Assembly (NCBI GenBank): GCA_902775285.1
Contig: CACYLI010000001.1
Location: forward strand, 1-64,000
Length of the DNA stretch: 64,000 nucleotides
DNA from: an uncultured Erysipelotrichaceae bacterium
GTDB taxonomy: Bacteria > Bacillota_I > Bacilli_A > RF39 > UBA660
Reading direction: 5' to 3'
The notes under the pieces are model-generated. The model was not told the origin of the DNA, ran no database searches, and saw only the letters and a list, made by a program, of their open reading frames with translations. A program made the translations under genes and the position numbers. Positions within the stretch are counted from its first letter, which is position 1. Each line of letters opens with the position of its first letter. This document shows, piece after piece, positions 32,362 through 41,089 of this stretch.

Positions 32362-34143
32362 TCCTCCAGAACCAAATGATTCTAACTCTTGTTGAGTTGC
32401 AATTATATTTATACGCATTCTTCTGCTTCCACAGACAAATAATGCTTGCCCTTGACTATATCTTTTAATTGAATCTCTTTCTTGATCATTTAAATCAATT
32501 AATCTTGATAAATCATCTACTGCTTGTTTTTTAAGTCCCATTACTAAATAATAAGATGCATTATCAAATATTGCTTTTCCATGTATTAATATATTAGGAG
32601 CAGCAAAATCTGTAGGTTGTTGTGTAATAATTATAGTACCTGTATTATATTTACGACTACGTCTTTGAATACGTGCTAAGAATTCAGCACCTAAAGTATT
32701 TTGATCTGCAAGTAACATATGTGCTTCATCAACCATTAATATTGTATTTATTTCTCTATCTAAAGTAAGACCCCATGCATATTTCAAAATATTAAAGAAA
32801 AGTGCATTTCTAATATTATCATCAGCATTCATTATTTCTCTAATATTAAATACTATAAAATCTGCATCTGTATCTATTGTTGTCTTACCTGTAAAATAAT
32901 ATCTTAATTCATTTGTTAATGGTCTAATTTTCAATTCTAATCTTTCCATTATATCTCTTTCATGAGTGTGTTCAGTCATTGCAAATAATTTTCCTTTAAT
33001 AGTTGCATACACATCATCAAAAGTTGGATAATCATGTTCAATTATTTTTGTAAAATCAGTATTATAATCTATTCTATATCTCTTATATGTTTCTTGAACT
33101 ACTTCACTAAATAAAGTAAGAACATCTTCTTCAATATCTGGATATAAATATTTCATAAATGCTTTTAATGTTTGAAGAGTACGAGTAAGTATAGCATACC
33201 CCATACCTTCTCTCATTTCTTCTTCATCTGCATCTAATACTACTTCAAGTGGATTTATCATACCAAAATCTCCACCACGACCTAAATCTAAGAAATCTCC
33301 ACCATATAATTTTGTCATTTCTTCTAGTTCACCTTCAGGATCAATAGCAACAATTTTATGTCCATTTCTAATATTAGTTCTAAGTAATACTTTAGCAGCA
33401 GTAGATTTACCTGAACCAGATGTACCTAAAATAATCATATTAGCATTATTTCTATTAAACTCTTTCTTAGTTTGATATAAGAATTGATTAAATAAAATAA
33501 CACCACCAGAATAATCAACACCTAATAAACAAGATAAACCTGGATCTTTTATACTATCAAATACAAATGGATACATAGCAGCCATAGTTACTGATGGGAT
33601 TGGTGTACCAATTCTATCTTCTATATCATTTCTATTGAATATTGGTAACATACTTTCAAGGATTTTTTGTTGTTCAAATCTTAATACAAATCCTTTCATA
33701 CCCATTGCATCTAAATAATTCTTAACTTGTACTTTTTTATTTTCTAATTCTTCATGAGAATCAGCTGATATTAATAAATGCATTTGAAAATCAAATATTC
33801 TTGCTTGAGTAGCTGTTAACATAGATATGAATTGTTCAATACTTTCATAATCTTGTCTAATTCTTTCTTGAATTGTTCTATCATTTTCATCTGCATATTT
33901 TGCTTTCATATCAGATATTTCTTTATTTAGCATTTTTGATAATACTGAAAAAGAAATAGGAATATGTTTAATACATACTTTAATACCTGATAATTGTGTA
34001 ATATTAGCAAGAAAACCTTCATTTATCATTTTTGGATAACTTACTATAGATAACACAGCACAATATTTATCACTAATTATTATTTCAGAAGGCTTAAATT
34101 CTAAAGCCTTAGGAGCTAATTGACTTTTAAAACTTATACTCAT
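32353..34143 (-). CDS. virB4: VirB4-type ATPase, motor part
   Basis: A 596-residue protein with Walker A GTSGSGKS at 240-247, IVAIDPEGELEEMTKLYGG, Walker B TILMVDEAHMLLA and IIITQQPTDF, the TraC/VirB4 motor order. Residues 1-200 hold the rest of the N-terminal domain (MLTATQARIFDFQMHLLISA). Usual VirB4 proteins of Gram-positive conjugation systems are about 800 residues: this one and the preceding 191-194-residue gene together make 790, so VirB4 is split. The ATG overlaps the preceding stop in ATGA. It powers assembly and substrate transfer at the membrane. Confidence 0.93.
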   Translation of the reverse strand: MSISFKSQLAPKALEFKPSEIIISDKYCAVLSIVSYPKMINEGFLANITQLSGIKVCIKHIPISFSVLSKMLNKEISDMKAKYADENDRTIQERIRQDYESIEQFISMLTATQARIFDFQMHLLISADSHEELENKKVQVKNYLDAMGMKGFVLRFEQQKILESMLPIFNRNDIEDRIGTPIPSVTMAAMYPFVFDSIKDPGLSCLLGVDYSGGVILFNQFLYQTKKEFNRNNANMIILGTSGSGKSTAAKVLLRTNIRNGHKIVAIDPEGELEEMTKLYGGDFLDLGRGGDFGMINPLEVVLDADEEEMREGMGYAILTRTLQTLKAFMKYLYPDIEEDVLTLFSEVVQETYKRYRIDYNTDFTKIIEHDYPTFDDVYATIKGKLFAMTEHTHERDIMERLELKIRPLTNELRYYFTGKTTIDTDADFIVFNIREIMNADDNIRNALFFNILKYAWGLTLDREINTILMVDEAHMLLADQNTLGAEFLARIQRRSRKYNTGTIIITQQPTDFAAPNILIHGKAIFDNASYYLVMGLKKQAVDDLSRLIDLNDQERDSIKRYSQGQALFVCGSRRMRINIIATQQELESFGSGGGF

Positions 34144-34715
34144 ATGCTACTCATCACCGTTCCAAACTCAGTGGTATCTCCACCATTCATAAATCCATCA
34201 AGTAAAACTCTTAAATCATCATTACTTACTTGTGTTGATTGAAGTCCAGCCCCTGATAAACCTGATATCATATTTTGTATTCGCTTTTGAATAATTTCAG
34301 GTCTTCTTTCTTTAAATAGAATAAAATATTCAGTATCTGTAACATTTACTTCTTTACTCATAAATAAATTTGCTTTATCAATATCTTCTCTAACAAGTTT
34401 TCTTATAGCTTGAACTTGAACAGAATTATATAAAAGTTTTAATTGATTTAAATATACATTAATATCTACTGGTCTATCTGAAACAATTAACCAAAATGGA
34501 TAATCAATAGTATTATAGAAATTTCTTAAATTAAATATAGCATTATTCTGAGAATCATAATCTAAAATAAATATATTTCTAGGTCTTACTTTTACTCCAG
34601 TAACTCTTAAACCATTATCTAATAATATTTCACCATTTTGAATTGACTTAACTGGAAGCCAATCTTCAGCAAATTTTCTAGTTGAAGAACTATTTTTTTG
34701 ATTCGTCATTGCCAT
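34140..34715 (-). CDS. VirB4 N-terminal part encoded separately
   Basis: A 191-residue protein (ATG at 34715, GGTG upstream; 34709 or 34724 are alternatives). Residues 10-120 read like the start of VirB4/TraC proteins: AEDWLPVKSIQNGEILLDNGLRVTGVKVRPRNIF, then DYPFWLIVSDRPVDINVYLNQL. It lacks any ATPase motif. It overlaps the PrgI gene by 26 bases and the motor gene by 4, so the three are translated in series. The clean ATGA overlap suggests a true split rather than a recent frameshift, but only homologues can decide. Confidence 0.75.
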   Translation of the reverse strand: MAMTNQKNSSSTRKFAEDWLPVKSIQNGEILLDNGLRVTGVKVRPRNIFILDYDSQNNAIFNLRNFYNTIDYPFWLIVSDRPVDINVYLNQLKLLYNSVQVQAIRKLVREDIDKANLFMSKEVNVTDTEYFILFKERRPEIIQKRIQNMISGLSGAGLQSTQVSNDDLRVLLDGFMNGGDTTEFGTVMSSI

Positions 34716-35010
34716 AAGTAGCACACCAACCTTTCCAATGATATTGTCTTTGATTTACAAAAAACATTATTGCTTCTGTTAAAAATACAAGCCCATTATG
34801 ATAATAAGGGATAGGCATAACTAATAATGCACTAATTCCTATTGGTAATAATTTAATAACCATTAATAATATACTATTACCTTCAACCAAAAACATAAGT
34901 ATTAAAGTTATTAATCCACCAGTTAATAAAATTGCTAAATCAATTGGTCTAAATATATTAAATAATAATTGTCCCTTTTTACTATTAGCAGGTATTAAAT
35001 ATTGATTCAT
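34690..35010 (-). CDS. PrgI family (VirB3-like) membrane protein
   Basis: A 106-residue protein with the PrgI layout: YLIPANSKKGQLLFNIFRPIDL, two membrane helices (about 26-44 and 50-68) and a C-terminal QRQYHWKGWC. PrgI proteins are the VirB3 counterparts of Gram-positive type IV secretion and always lie just before VirB4, as here. AAAGGAAA precedes the ATG. Confidence 0.88.
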   Translation of the reverse strand: MNQYLIPANSKKGQLLFNIFRPIDLAILLTGGLITLILMFLVEGNSILLMVIKLLPIGISALLVMPIPYYHNGLVFLTEAIMFFVNQRQYHWKGWCATYGNDESKK

Positions 35011-35036
35011 AATCTTTTTTCCTTTCTATAATATAT

Positions 35037-37055
35037 CTATTTTCCTCCACCTTTAGGTAAATGAGTTGTTTGATATGCAGCAGTATCTTGTAATGCATAA
35101 CTTGCATCTTCAAGAGCACCAGTAGATTTCTTAACATCTACTCCACCATTTACATCAGTAGCAAGACTAACTCCAGCATCTTGCATTGTTTTATCAACAT
35201 TACTTCTTAAATATGATGCATGGCCATTTCCAGCAACTCTACTATCTGTAACTAATTGATGACGAGCTGTTTCATAAATTGCACTTGCAAAATCATCAGA
35301 TTCTTGTTGAGCTTGAGCAATAAGAGCATTTTGTCCGGCAATTGCAGATTGAGAAGCTCCAGAATCAATCATTTGTTGTCTTTTAGCAATAGCTGATTGT
35401 AATTTTGTATTATACTCTCTCATTTCAGCTTTATATTCATCTTTACTTTTCATTTTAACATCACTAGCACCACTTGAGAAATGACTAGAAATATTTGCTG
35501 TTCTTGTTATACCACCTGAATCTTTATATTTAAAGCTTGTAATTCCATATTTGTTAGCTGTAACACTATTTTGTTTCATTAAAGCAGCTGTACCCTTATC
35601 ATAAGCCTCAATTGCTTTAGTTGCTTGACTAAATTTGCCAAGTCTAGTATCCATTCTCTTACCAGTTCCAATAGCATTTCTAGCAGCACCACTAATAATA
35701 TTTCCAAGGCCACCAGCAGCAGCTATATTTTGTGCTCTAGCATAATTATTTTTTCCAGCTGCAGCACTTATATTTTTAACTTTGTCAGCTACACTATTAC
35801 CTTTAAATCCACTTGTTGCGCCACTAGCGCCACCTGCAAGAGCATTACCTACAGTTCCTAAAACTCCTGCACCTGCATTAATTCCAGCAGCAGCTCCACC
35901 TACAAGTCCAGCAATAGCACCAACGCCACCACCAACAAGGCCACCTAAGAATTTTCCAAATCCTTCTTTTTTATCTCCTCCAGCCATCTTAGTTCCTAGA
36001 ACTTCATCTATAAACTTAGGAATATCTCCAGCAAATTTATATGCAGCAAGAACTATAATTGCTTTTATTAAGAAGTTTGTAAATCCATTTTCAGCAGGTA
36101 AATCTCCAAAGAAATCTCCAATATTTATAAAGAATTTACATACAAATACTGTAATAATTAACATAGTAAAAAGTCTAGTAAATGCTTCTATAAAAACTGA
36201 AAAATATGTTTTTATATAACTACTAAATGTTTTTGATTTAAACCCACCATCTAATACAGATACAATTGCTACTGGAGCAAGTATTTGTAATATAAGTAAT
36301 TTAAACATACGTATACCAATTTGAATAGCAGATTTTATGATTGTATAAACTAAATAAATACCCATTATTAAACAAAGTCCACCATGATATTGAACTGTAA
36401 CATCGACTTGATCTGCAAGAGTATGTAACTTACTAAAATCACAAGTACCATCTTCATTACAAAGTGCATTTACTACTGCAGTATTGCTTCCTTCTTTATT
36501 ATAATCATGTAAGAAAATAGATAAAGTAGATAATGATAAAAAATCTCCTATATCAGTTATTTTATCAGAATCACTACCAATAACAGCTCTCATAATAAGA
36601 CCTTTATTATCTTCTTCAGATGGTGAAACATCTATTATTGTTGATAAATATGTATATGGATAATTAGTTGGATTTCCCATAACTAATAAACTAATTTCAT
36701 TAAACACATTAAATATAAATTCATAACTAATTAGTAAGGCTGCCATAATAAATATATTTACTATTATTTTAGAACCTTCTTTACTAGCTTTTTCAGGTTC
36801 AAGTAAGAATTGTATTAATGCTATACCAAGTTTAAATACTACAAGAACCATTATTATCGCTTTTAGAGTATCAATTAAAGATGTAGCAATACCTGCTATA
36901 CTACTATAATTTATACCACACATTAATAAGAACAAATTAAAAGCATAAGAAACAAGTTGATAAACCCAACCTTCTAAATAAAACAATGCACCTATAAAAA
37001 ACTCCCCTATATAACCTAGGCACACATTTACAAGTGATGTAATAAATGACATCAT
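35037..37055 (-). CDS. VirB6/TrbL-like channel protein
   Basis: A 672-residue protein. Residues 1-360 contain six or more membrane helices (for example 50-85, 95-125, 225-260, 280-315, 330-350) with a large loop between the third and fourth, the plan of VirB6/TrbL. Residues 365-450 are Gly/Ala-rich, and 450-672 are a long soluble, helical, Q/A/S-rich tail, longer than in simple VirB6 proteins. ATG at 37055 or the next codon, after GGGAGTGGGG. First gene of the operon, with a promoter about 30 bases upstream. Confidence 0.82.
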   Translation of the reverse strand: MMSFITSLVNVCLGYIGEFFIGALFYLEGWVYQLVSYAFNLFLLMCGINYSSIAGIATSLIDTLKAIIMVLVVFKLGIALIQFLLEPEKASKEGSKIIVNIFIMAALLISYEFIFNVFNEISLLVMGNPTNYPYTYLSTIIDVSPSEEDNKGLIMRAVIGSDSDKITDIGDFLSLSTLSIFLHDYNKEGSNTAVVNALCNEDGTCDFSKLHTLADQVDVTVQYHGGLCLIMGIYLVYTIIKSAIQIGIRMFKLLILQILAPVAIVSVLDGGFKSKTFSSYIKTYFSVFIEAFTRLFTMLIITVFVCKFFINIGDFFGDLPAENGFTNFLIKAIIVLAAYKFAGDIPKFIDEVLGTKMAGGDKKEGFGKFLGGLVGGGVGAIAGLVGGAAAGINAGAGVLGTVGNALAGGASGATSGFKGNSVADKVKNISAAAGKNNYARAQNIAAAGGLGNIISGAARNAIGTGKRMDTRLGKFSQATKAIEAYDKGTAALMKQNSVTANKYGITSFKYKDSGGITRTANISSHFSSGASDVKMKSKDEYKAEMREYNTKLQSAIAKRQQMIDSGASQSAIAGQNALIAQAQQESDDFASAIYETARHQLVTDSRVAGNGHASYLRSNVDKTMQDAGVSLATDVNGGVDVKKSTGALEDASYALQDTAAYQTTHLPKGGGK

Positions 37056-37080
37056 AGCCCCACTCCCAATTCATTATCTC

Positions 37081-37110
37081 ATTATAAATTATAACATAAT
37101 ACTTTATCAA
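37081..37110 (-). promoter_or_regulatory. Promoter of the type IV secretion operon
   Basis: TTGATA (37110-37105), 18-base spacer, TATAAT (37086-37081) on the minus strand, followed by a short leader. A second TATAAT occurs nearby at 37089-37096 but with a poor -35. Confidence 0.65.
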
Positions 37111-37138
37111 AATAAAGCATTTTGTTATTATACAAGAA

Positions 37139-37642
37139 TTAATCATTTATTGCAAACATTTTTATATCATCTTCAAAATCTAAAAATAATTCATATAAAA
37201 CTTCATTAAATTCTTGGTCATCTATAATATTTATTAATTCTATATTTTCATAAGTATTTTTTATCTTTTTAATACATGTATTATCCATATATTTATCTTC
37301 ATTTATTAAATATAGATATGTATTATTATTTATATTAACTATATCTAAAATACGATATTTTCCATTACTAAAAACAATAATATTATTTTTATGAAATTTA
37401 TTGTTAGTACTATTTTTTTCTAAACTATTTAAATTTTTTTCATTATGTATAACTTCATATCTTTCATTATCTATTTTAAGTAATCCACATATATCCATAA
37501 GTGAAAAAATAACTATACTTCCATATTCTCTTTTTTCATTATTTTCTTCAGATTCTAAAATTTCAATATATGTAGTTTCTATATAATTATCATATCTACA
37601 ATTATCAAGTAATGTATTTCTATTTATTGATTTTATTTTCAT
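37139..37642 (-). CDS. Unknown protein (167 residues)
   Basis: A soluble, acidic protein with no recognised domain. Features are a strand-rich middle (EYGSIVIFSLMDICGLLKID, NNIIVFSNGKYRILDIVNI), possibly a small beta barrel binding a ligand, and a C-terminal acidic helix (FNEVLYELFLDFEDDIKMF). TAGGAGA precedes the ATG. It lies between YebC and the secretion operon; its stop is 29 bases before the -35 box of that operon. Confidence 0.5.
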   Translation of the reverse strand: MKIKSINRNTLLDNCRYDNYIETTYIEILESEENNEKREYGSIVIFSLMDICGLLKIDNERYEVIHNEKNLNSLEKNSTNNKFHKNNIIVFSNGKYRILDIVNINNNTYLYLINEDKYMDNTCIKKIKNTYENIELINIIDDQEFNEVLYELFLDFEDDIKMFAIND

Positions 37643-37677
37643 ATTTTTCTCCTATTATAATTTTAACATATGAAAAG

Positions 37678-37706
37678 CAAAAAAAATAGAGTTAATTATA
37701 ACTCTA
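37678..37706 (-). terminator. Terminator after yebC
   Basis: TAGAGTTAAT and ATTATAACTCTA form an imperfect palindrome at 37687-37706, exiting into eight U on the minus strand. Confidence 0.8.
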
Positions 37707-38409
37707 CATTATGATAAACATTACTTACATCGTCTATTTCATCAAGCATATCTAGTAGTCTAGTAAACTTTTCTTTTTCTTCATCACTTAATTTAACTGT
37801 ATCTTTTGGATAATATGATATTTCATCAATTTCAAAAGTTATTCCTGGAAATGCTTCTTCTAATGCCTTTTTAGCATTATTTAAATCACTTACTTCTGTA
37901 TAAACAACTATCATATCATCTTCAACTTCAATATCATTAGCATCTACATCTGCATTTATTAAAGCTTCCATTACTTCATCTTCACTATGTCCTTTAATTC
38001 CTACAGCACCTAAATGATCATACATAAAACTTACTGCATTTTGTCCAGCTATCTTAGCTCCACATTTATTAAATACAGTTTTTACAAATGTAATAGTTCT
38101 ATTAGGATTATCAGTTAAACATTTAACAATTAAATTACTTCCACCTTGAGCAAATGCTTCATATTCTACTACATCATAATTCTCAGCTTCACCTTTTTTA
38201 GCCTTTTCTATATTTCTATTAATTACATCAGATGGAACTTGTTCTCTTTTAGCTTTTTCTATTACTCTTCTTAATACATCATTACTTTCAGGATCAGGAT
38301 TAGACTTTGCAGCCTTCATAATTTCCTTTGCATAAATTGAATATAATTTTGATTTTTTAGCAGCAGTTGCTGCCATAGCTTTTGCTCTTACTTCATGAGC
38401 TCTTCCCAT
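37696..38409 (-). CDS. yebC: YebC/PmpR family protein
   Basis: A 237-residue protein matching the family from the N-terminus (GRAHEVRAKAMAATAAKKSKLYSIYAKEIMKAAK) through PDPESNDVLRRVIEKAKREQVPSDVINRNIEKAKKG and GGSNLIVKCLTDNPNRT. Family members act as transcriptional regulators or help ribosomes through proline stretches. AGGAGGAAAATATT precedes the ATG. The upstream 109-residue gene ends 14 bases before it. Confidence 0.93.
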   Translation of the reverse strand: MGRAHEVRAKAMAATAAKKSKLYSIYAKEIMKAAKSNPDPESNDVLRRVIEKAKREQVPSDVINRNIEKAKKGEAENYDVVEYEAFAQGGSNLIVKCLTDNPNRTITFVKTVFNKCGAKIAGQNAVSFMYDHLGAVGIKGHSEDEVMEALINADVDANDIEVEDDMIVVYTEVSDLNNAKKALEEAFPGITFEIDEISYYPKDTVKLSDEEKEKFTRLLDMLDEIDDVSNVYHNVEL

Positions 38410-38423
38410 AATATTTTCCTCCT

Positions 38424-38753
38424 TTAGCGTGTTAATCCACGTTCATTAAATATTTCATTTTGCATATAAAGAATCAATTTTTTTATTAATTCTTTATCTT
38501 GAATAGCAGCTAAATATATAGCAATTTGACCTTCGACAATTTCTAAACTATCTTCTTTTACTTCACCATTTTCAATAGAATCTATTAATCTAATTGCTTG
38601 TTCATATAAAAAGGTAGTAGAATAATTTTCATTAAATTTAGTAATACAATCTCTTATTTCTTTATTCTTTAATAGTTCAATAAAATAATCATATTCTGCA
38701 TTTAAATACACTTGTCTTAAATTATCAATTTCTTCTTTATCAAAGTTACTCAT
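38424..38753 (-). CDS. Unknown helical protein (109 residues)
   Basis: An all-helical acidic protein (EEIDNLRQVYLNAEYDYFIELL, then TFLYEQAIRLIDSIE and EGQIAIYLAAIQDKELIKKLILYMQNEIF). No family recognised. TAGGAGTTATT precedes the ATG; it is 8 bases after recG and 14 before yebC, so the three form an operon. Confidence 0.5.
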   Translation of the reverse strand: MSNFDKEEIDNLRQVYLNAEYDYFIELLKNKEIRDCITKFNENYSTTFLYEQAIRLIDSIENGEVKEDSLEIVEGQIAIYLAAIQDKELIKKLILYMQNEIFNERGLTR

Positions 38754-38761
38754 AATAACTC

Positions 38762-40762
38762 CTAATCCAAATTTCTAATTTCATTTACTATTTTAGCATA
38801 TTCTTCATAATTTTCAAAATTATTATTAATATTATTATTTAAAAATTCTTTTGAATCATCTCTTGCTTGTAAAAGTATTTTCATATCTTGATGTAAAGAT
38901 GCAACTTTAAATTCCATATCACCACTTTGTTTAACACCAAATAAATCCCCTTCTCCACGCATTTCATAATCTTTCTCTGTAATATAGAAACCATCGTTAC
39001 TTTCACTTAATACTTTAAGTCTTTCATTATCTTCATTTCCAATTAATATACAAGTTGAATCATATTCATTTCTTCCTACTCTTCCTCTTAATTGATGAAG
39101 TGTAGCAAGACCAAATCTTTCAGCATCAAATATTACCATTAATGTTGCATTTTTAACATCTATTCCCACTTCTATTACTGTAGTAGATATTAATATATCA
39201 GTTTTACCAGATTTAAAATCTTCCATTATTTTATCTTTATCATTTTTAGATAGTTTTCCATGCATAATTGCACTCTTTACTTTTCCTTTGAAATATAGTT
39301 CAATATTTCTTTTTATTTCATTAACAGTTGTTAAATCTAATGCAGCTTCACTATCTTCTATTAATGGAGAAACTATATAAACTTGATGTGAAGAATCAAT
39401 TTCTTTTTTCATCATTTCATAAACAGAAATTAATTCTTTTTCACTCTTTATAATAGTTTTTATTTCTTTTCTTCCCTTAGGCTTAGTTTTTATATTTGTA
39501 ATATCCATATCACCATAAATAGTTAATGCAAATGTTCTTGGAATTGGTGTTGCTGACATATATAAAGTATCAGGAAGTAATCCTTTATTTTTAAGATTTG
39601 CTCTTTGATTAACTCCAAATCTATGTTGTTCATCAGTAATAACAAGTCTTAAATTCTTAAACTCAACATTATCACTTATAAGTGCATGCGTACCAATTAT
39701 TAAATCTATTTTGCCATTTTTTAATTTTTCTAAAACATCATCTTTTTCTTTCTTTTTCATACTTCCAACAAGCAAATCAACTCTCATATTAGTCTGACTA
39801 AGTAACTGTTTAATATTTTCATAATGTTGATATGCAAGTACTTCAGTTGGAGCCATTAAAGCAGTTTGATGATGAGATAAAAAATTAATATATGCTGCAA
39901 TTACAGAAACAATAGTTTTTCCAGAGCCTACATCTCCTTGAAGCATTCTATTCATTCTTTTACTAGAAGTCATATCTTTATATATTTCTTCAATCGCAGT
40001 ATTTTGATCAGCAGTAAGCTCAAATGGTAAACTTCTAATAAAATCATTAACATCTTCTGGATCAATATTTCTAATATATCCACTTTTATTTTCTTTATTT
40101 ATTTCTTTCATATAATTAATCTTAAACATAAATTCAAATAATTCTTCATATTTAAGTTTAATTAACGCTTTTTTAACTTCATCTTCATTTTGAGGATTAT
40201 GTATCATTCTTACAGCTGCTTCTTTTGAAATAAAATTATATTTTAAATTTAAATAATCTGGTATATAGTCTATATAATTATCATACGTAAGTAATGCTTC
40301 ATTAATATATTTTTTTAGTGCTTTAGAAGTTAAACCGCTTGTTAAATGGTAAACACTTTCTATTGAACCACTAACCATTTTTTCAAATTTAATATCACTA
40401 GCTATTACAGTATTTTTTAAAGCATCATATTTTCCAAACACAGTAACTGTATCTCCAGGGTGTATATGTGTTTTTAAAAATGCTCTATTAAATATTACAA
40501 CAGCTATCATCTTTTTAGATGACATAGCTCTAAAAGTTAAAGAAGTCATATTAGCTCTAAAACGTCTTGTTAATGGTACAGAATCAACAATACATTCTAT
40601 AATAACATTTTGTTTATCACTAGCTTCTTTTATATCATTTAAAACTATAATATCATGACGATATGGATAATAATTAACTAAATCATCTATATTATTTATA
40701 TTAATGTTTTTTAAATAGTCTAATGTTTTTGGCCCTAATCCTTTTATATCTGTTAATTGCAT
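38762..40762 (-). CDS. recG: ATP-dependent DNA helicase RecG
   Basis: A 666-residue helicase. The N-terminal wedge/OB domain (DIKGLGPKTLDYLKN, then the OB strands with RFRANMTSLTFRAMS) is followed by motif I MLQGDVGSGKT, motif Ia ALMAPTEVLA, motif II ITDEQHRFG, motif III MSATPIPRTFALT, and the C-terminal lobe with GRVGRNEYDS and the TRG-like VKQSGDMEFKVASL end. It remodels stalled forks and branched DNA. GGAGGTGAAAG precedes the ATG. Length is normal. Confidence 0.96.
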   Translation of the reverse strand: MQLTDIKGLGPKTLDYLKNININNIDDLVNYYPYRHDIIVLNDIKEASDKQNVIIECIVDSVPLTRRFRANMTSLTFRAMSSKKMIAVVIFNRAFLKTHIHPGDTVTVFGKYDALKNTVIASDIKFEKMVSGSIESVYHLTSGLTSKALKKYINEALLTYDNYIDYIPDYLNLKYNFISKEAAVRMIHNPQNEDEVKKALIKLKYEELFEFMFKINYMKEINKENKSGYIRNIDPEDVNDFIRSLPFELTADQNTAIEEIYKDMTSSKRMNRMLQGDVGSGKTIVSVIAAYINFLSHHQTALMAPTEVLAYQHYENIKQLLSQTNMRVDLLVGSMKKKEKDDVLEKLKNGKIDLIIGTHALISDNVEFKNLRLVITDEQHRFGVNQRANLKNKGLLPDTLYMSATPIPRTFALTIYGDMDITNIKTKPKGRKEIKTIIKSEKELISVYEMMKKEIDSSHQVYIVSPLIEDSEAALDLTTVNEIKRNIELYFKGKVKSAIMHGKLSKNDKDKIMEDFKSGKTDILISTTVIEVGIDVKNATLMVIFDAERFGLATLHQLRGRVGRNEYDSTCILIGNEDNERLKVLSESNDGFYITEKDYEMRGEGDLFGVKQSGDMEFKVASLHQDMKILLQARDDSKEFLNNNINNNFENYEEYAKIVNEIRNLD

Positions 40763-40905
40763 CTTTCACCTCCAACAAACTGCTCATATTATAACATAAT
40801 ATAAAATAATTGAAAAGAAAAAAGTATCTATTTTTTAGATAAATAGTCTTCTAAAGCAAAGTAAAATTAAGTTTTTTATAAATTTAATTTTTTTTCAAAA
40901 AAAGC
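40763..40905. other. Intergenic AT-rich segment before the leader RNA promoter
   Basis: The divergent region upstream of recG holds a TATAAT box for recG on the minus strand (near 40786-40791) and two small AT hairpins (about 40829-40845 and 40863-40890, the latter with a T-run on the plus strand). No ORF is supported. Confidence 0.4.
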
Positions 40906-40934
40906 TTGACAAAATATACCTTTTCAACTAATAT
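40906..40934 (+). promoter_or_regulatory. Sigma-A promoter of the structured leader RNA
   Basis: TTGACA (40906-40911), 17-base spacer, TAATAT (40929-40934); transcription would start near 40941. Confidence 0.88.
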
Positions 40935-40939
40935 ATAGA

Positions 40940-41045
40940 CTTACCAATTCACTTTTAGGCGAATTGGTGCTAGTATCACACTAGCCAACCCCTTTTTATT
41001 CTTTTTTCCGGACTGTTCATCAGGGGGTGACAGTCCTATTTTTTG
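40940..41045 (+). ncRNA. Structured leader RNA ending in a terminator
   Basis: About 105 bases with three stems: P1 ACCAATTC/GAATTGGT (40943-40950 with 40961-40968, loop of 10), P2 GCTAGT/ACTAGC (40969-40974 with 40980-40985, loop of 5) stacked directly after it, then a pyrimidine-rich linker, then P3 GGACTGT/ACAGTCC (41010-41016 with 41030-41036) followed by a T-run: an intrinsic terminator. ACCCC at 40988-40992 can pair with GGGGT (41024-41028) in the terminator loop. The compact fold, tertiary-contact potential and terminator before a coding start suggest a riboswitch or other attenuator. Two hairpins plus terminator recalls the guanidine-IV (mepA) layout, an untested comparison. Confidence 0.6.
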
Positions 41046-41089
41046 TCATTAAGTGGAAACACAAAACATATATTATAAAGGAGGAAATA

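Noticed and set aside
34140-34143. Frameshift mutation in virB4
   Set aside because: The join is a regular ATGA stop-start overlap and both parts look intact; a sequencing indel cannot be fully excluded without other data.
35625-36219. Plus-strand Ser/Ala/Pro-rich frames opposite the VirB6-like gene
   Set aside because: Mirror images of the Gly/Ala-rich coding region; no ribosome site and no family resemblance.
41027-41089. 21-residue extension of the gene after the leader RNA
   Set aside because: Begins inside the intrinsic terminator and lacks a ribosome site; AAGGAGGAAATA precedes 41090.
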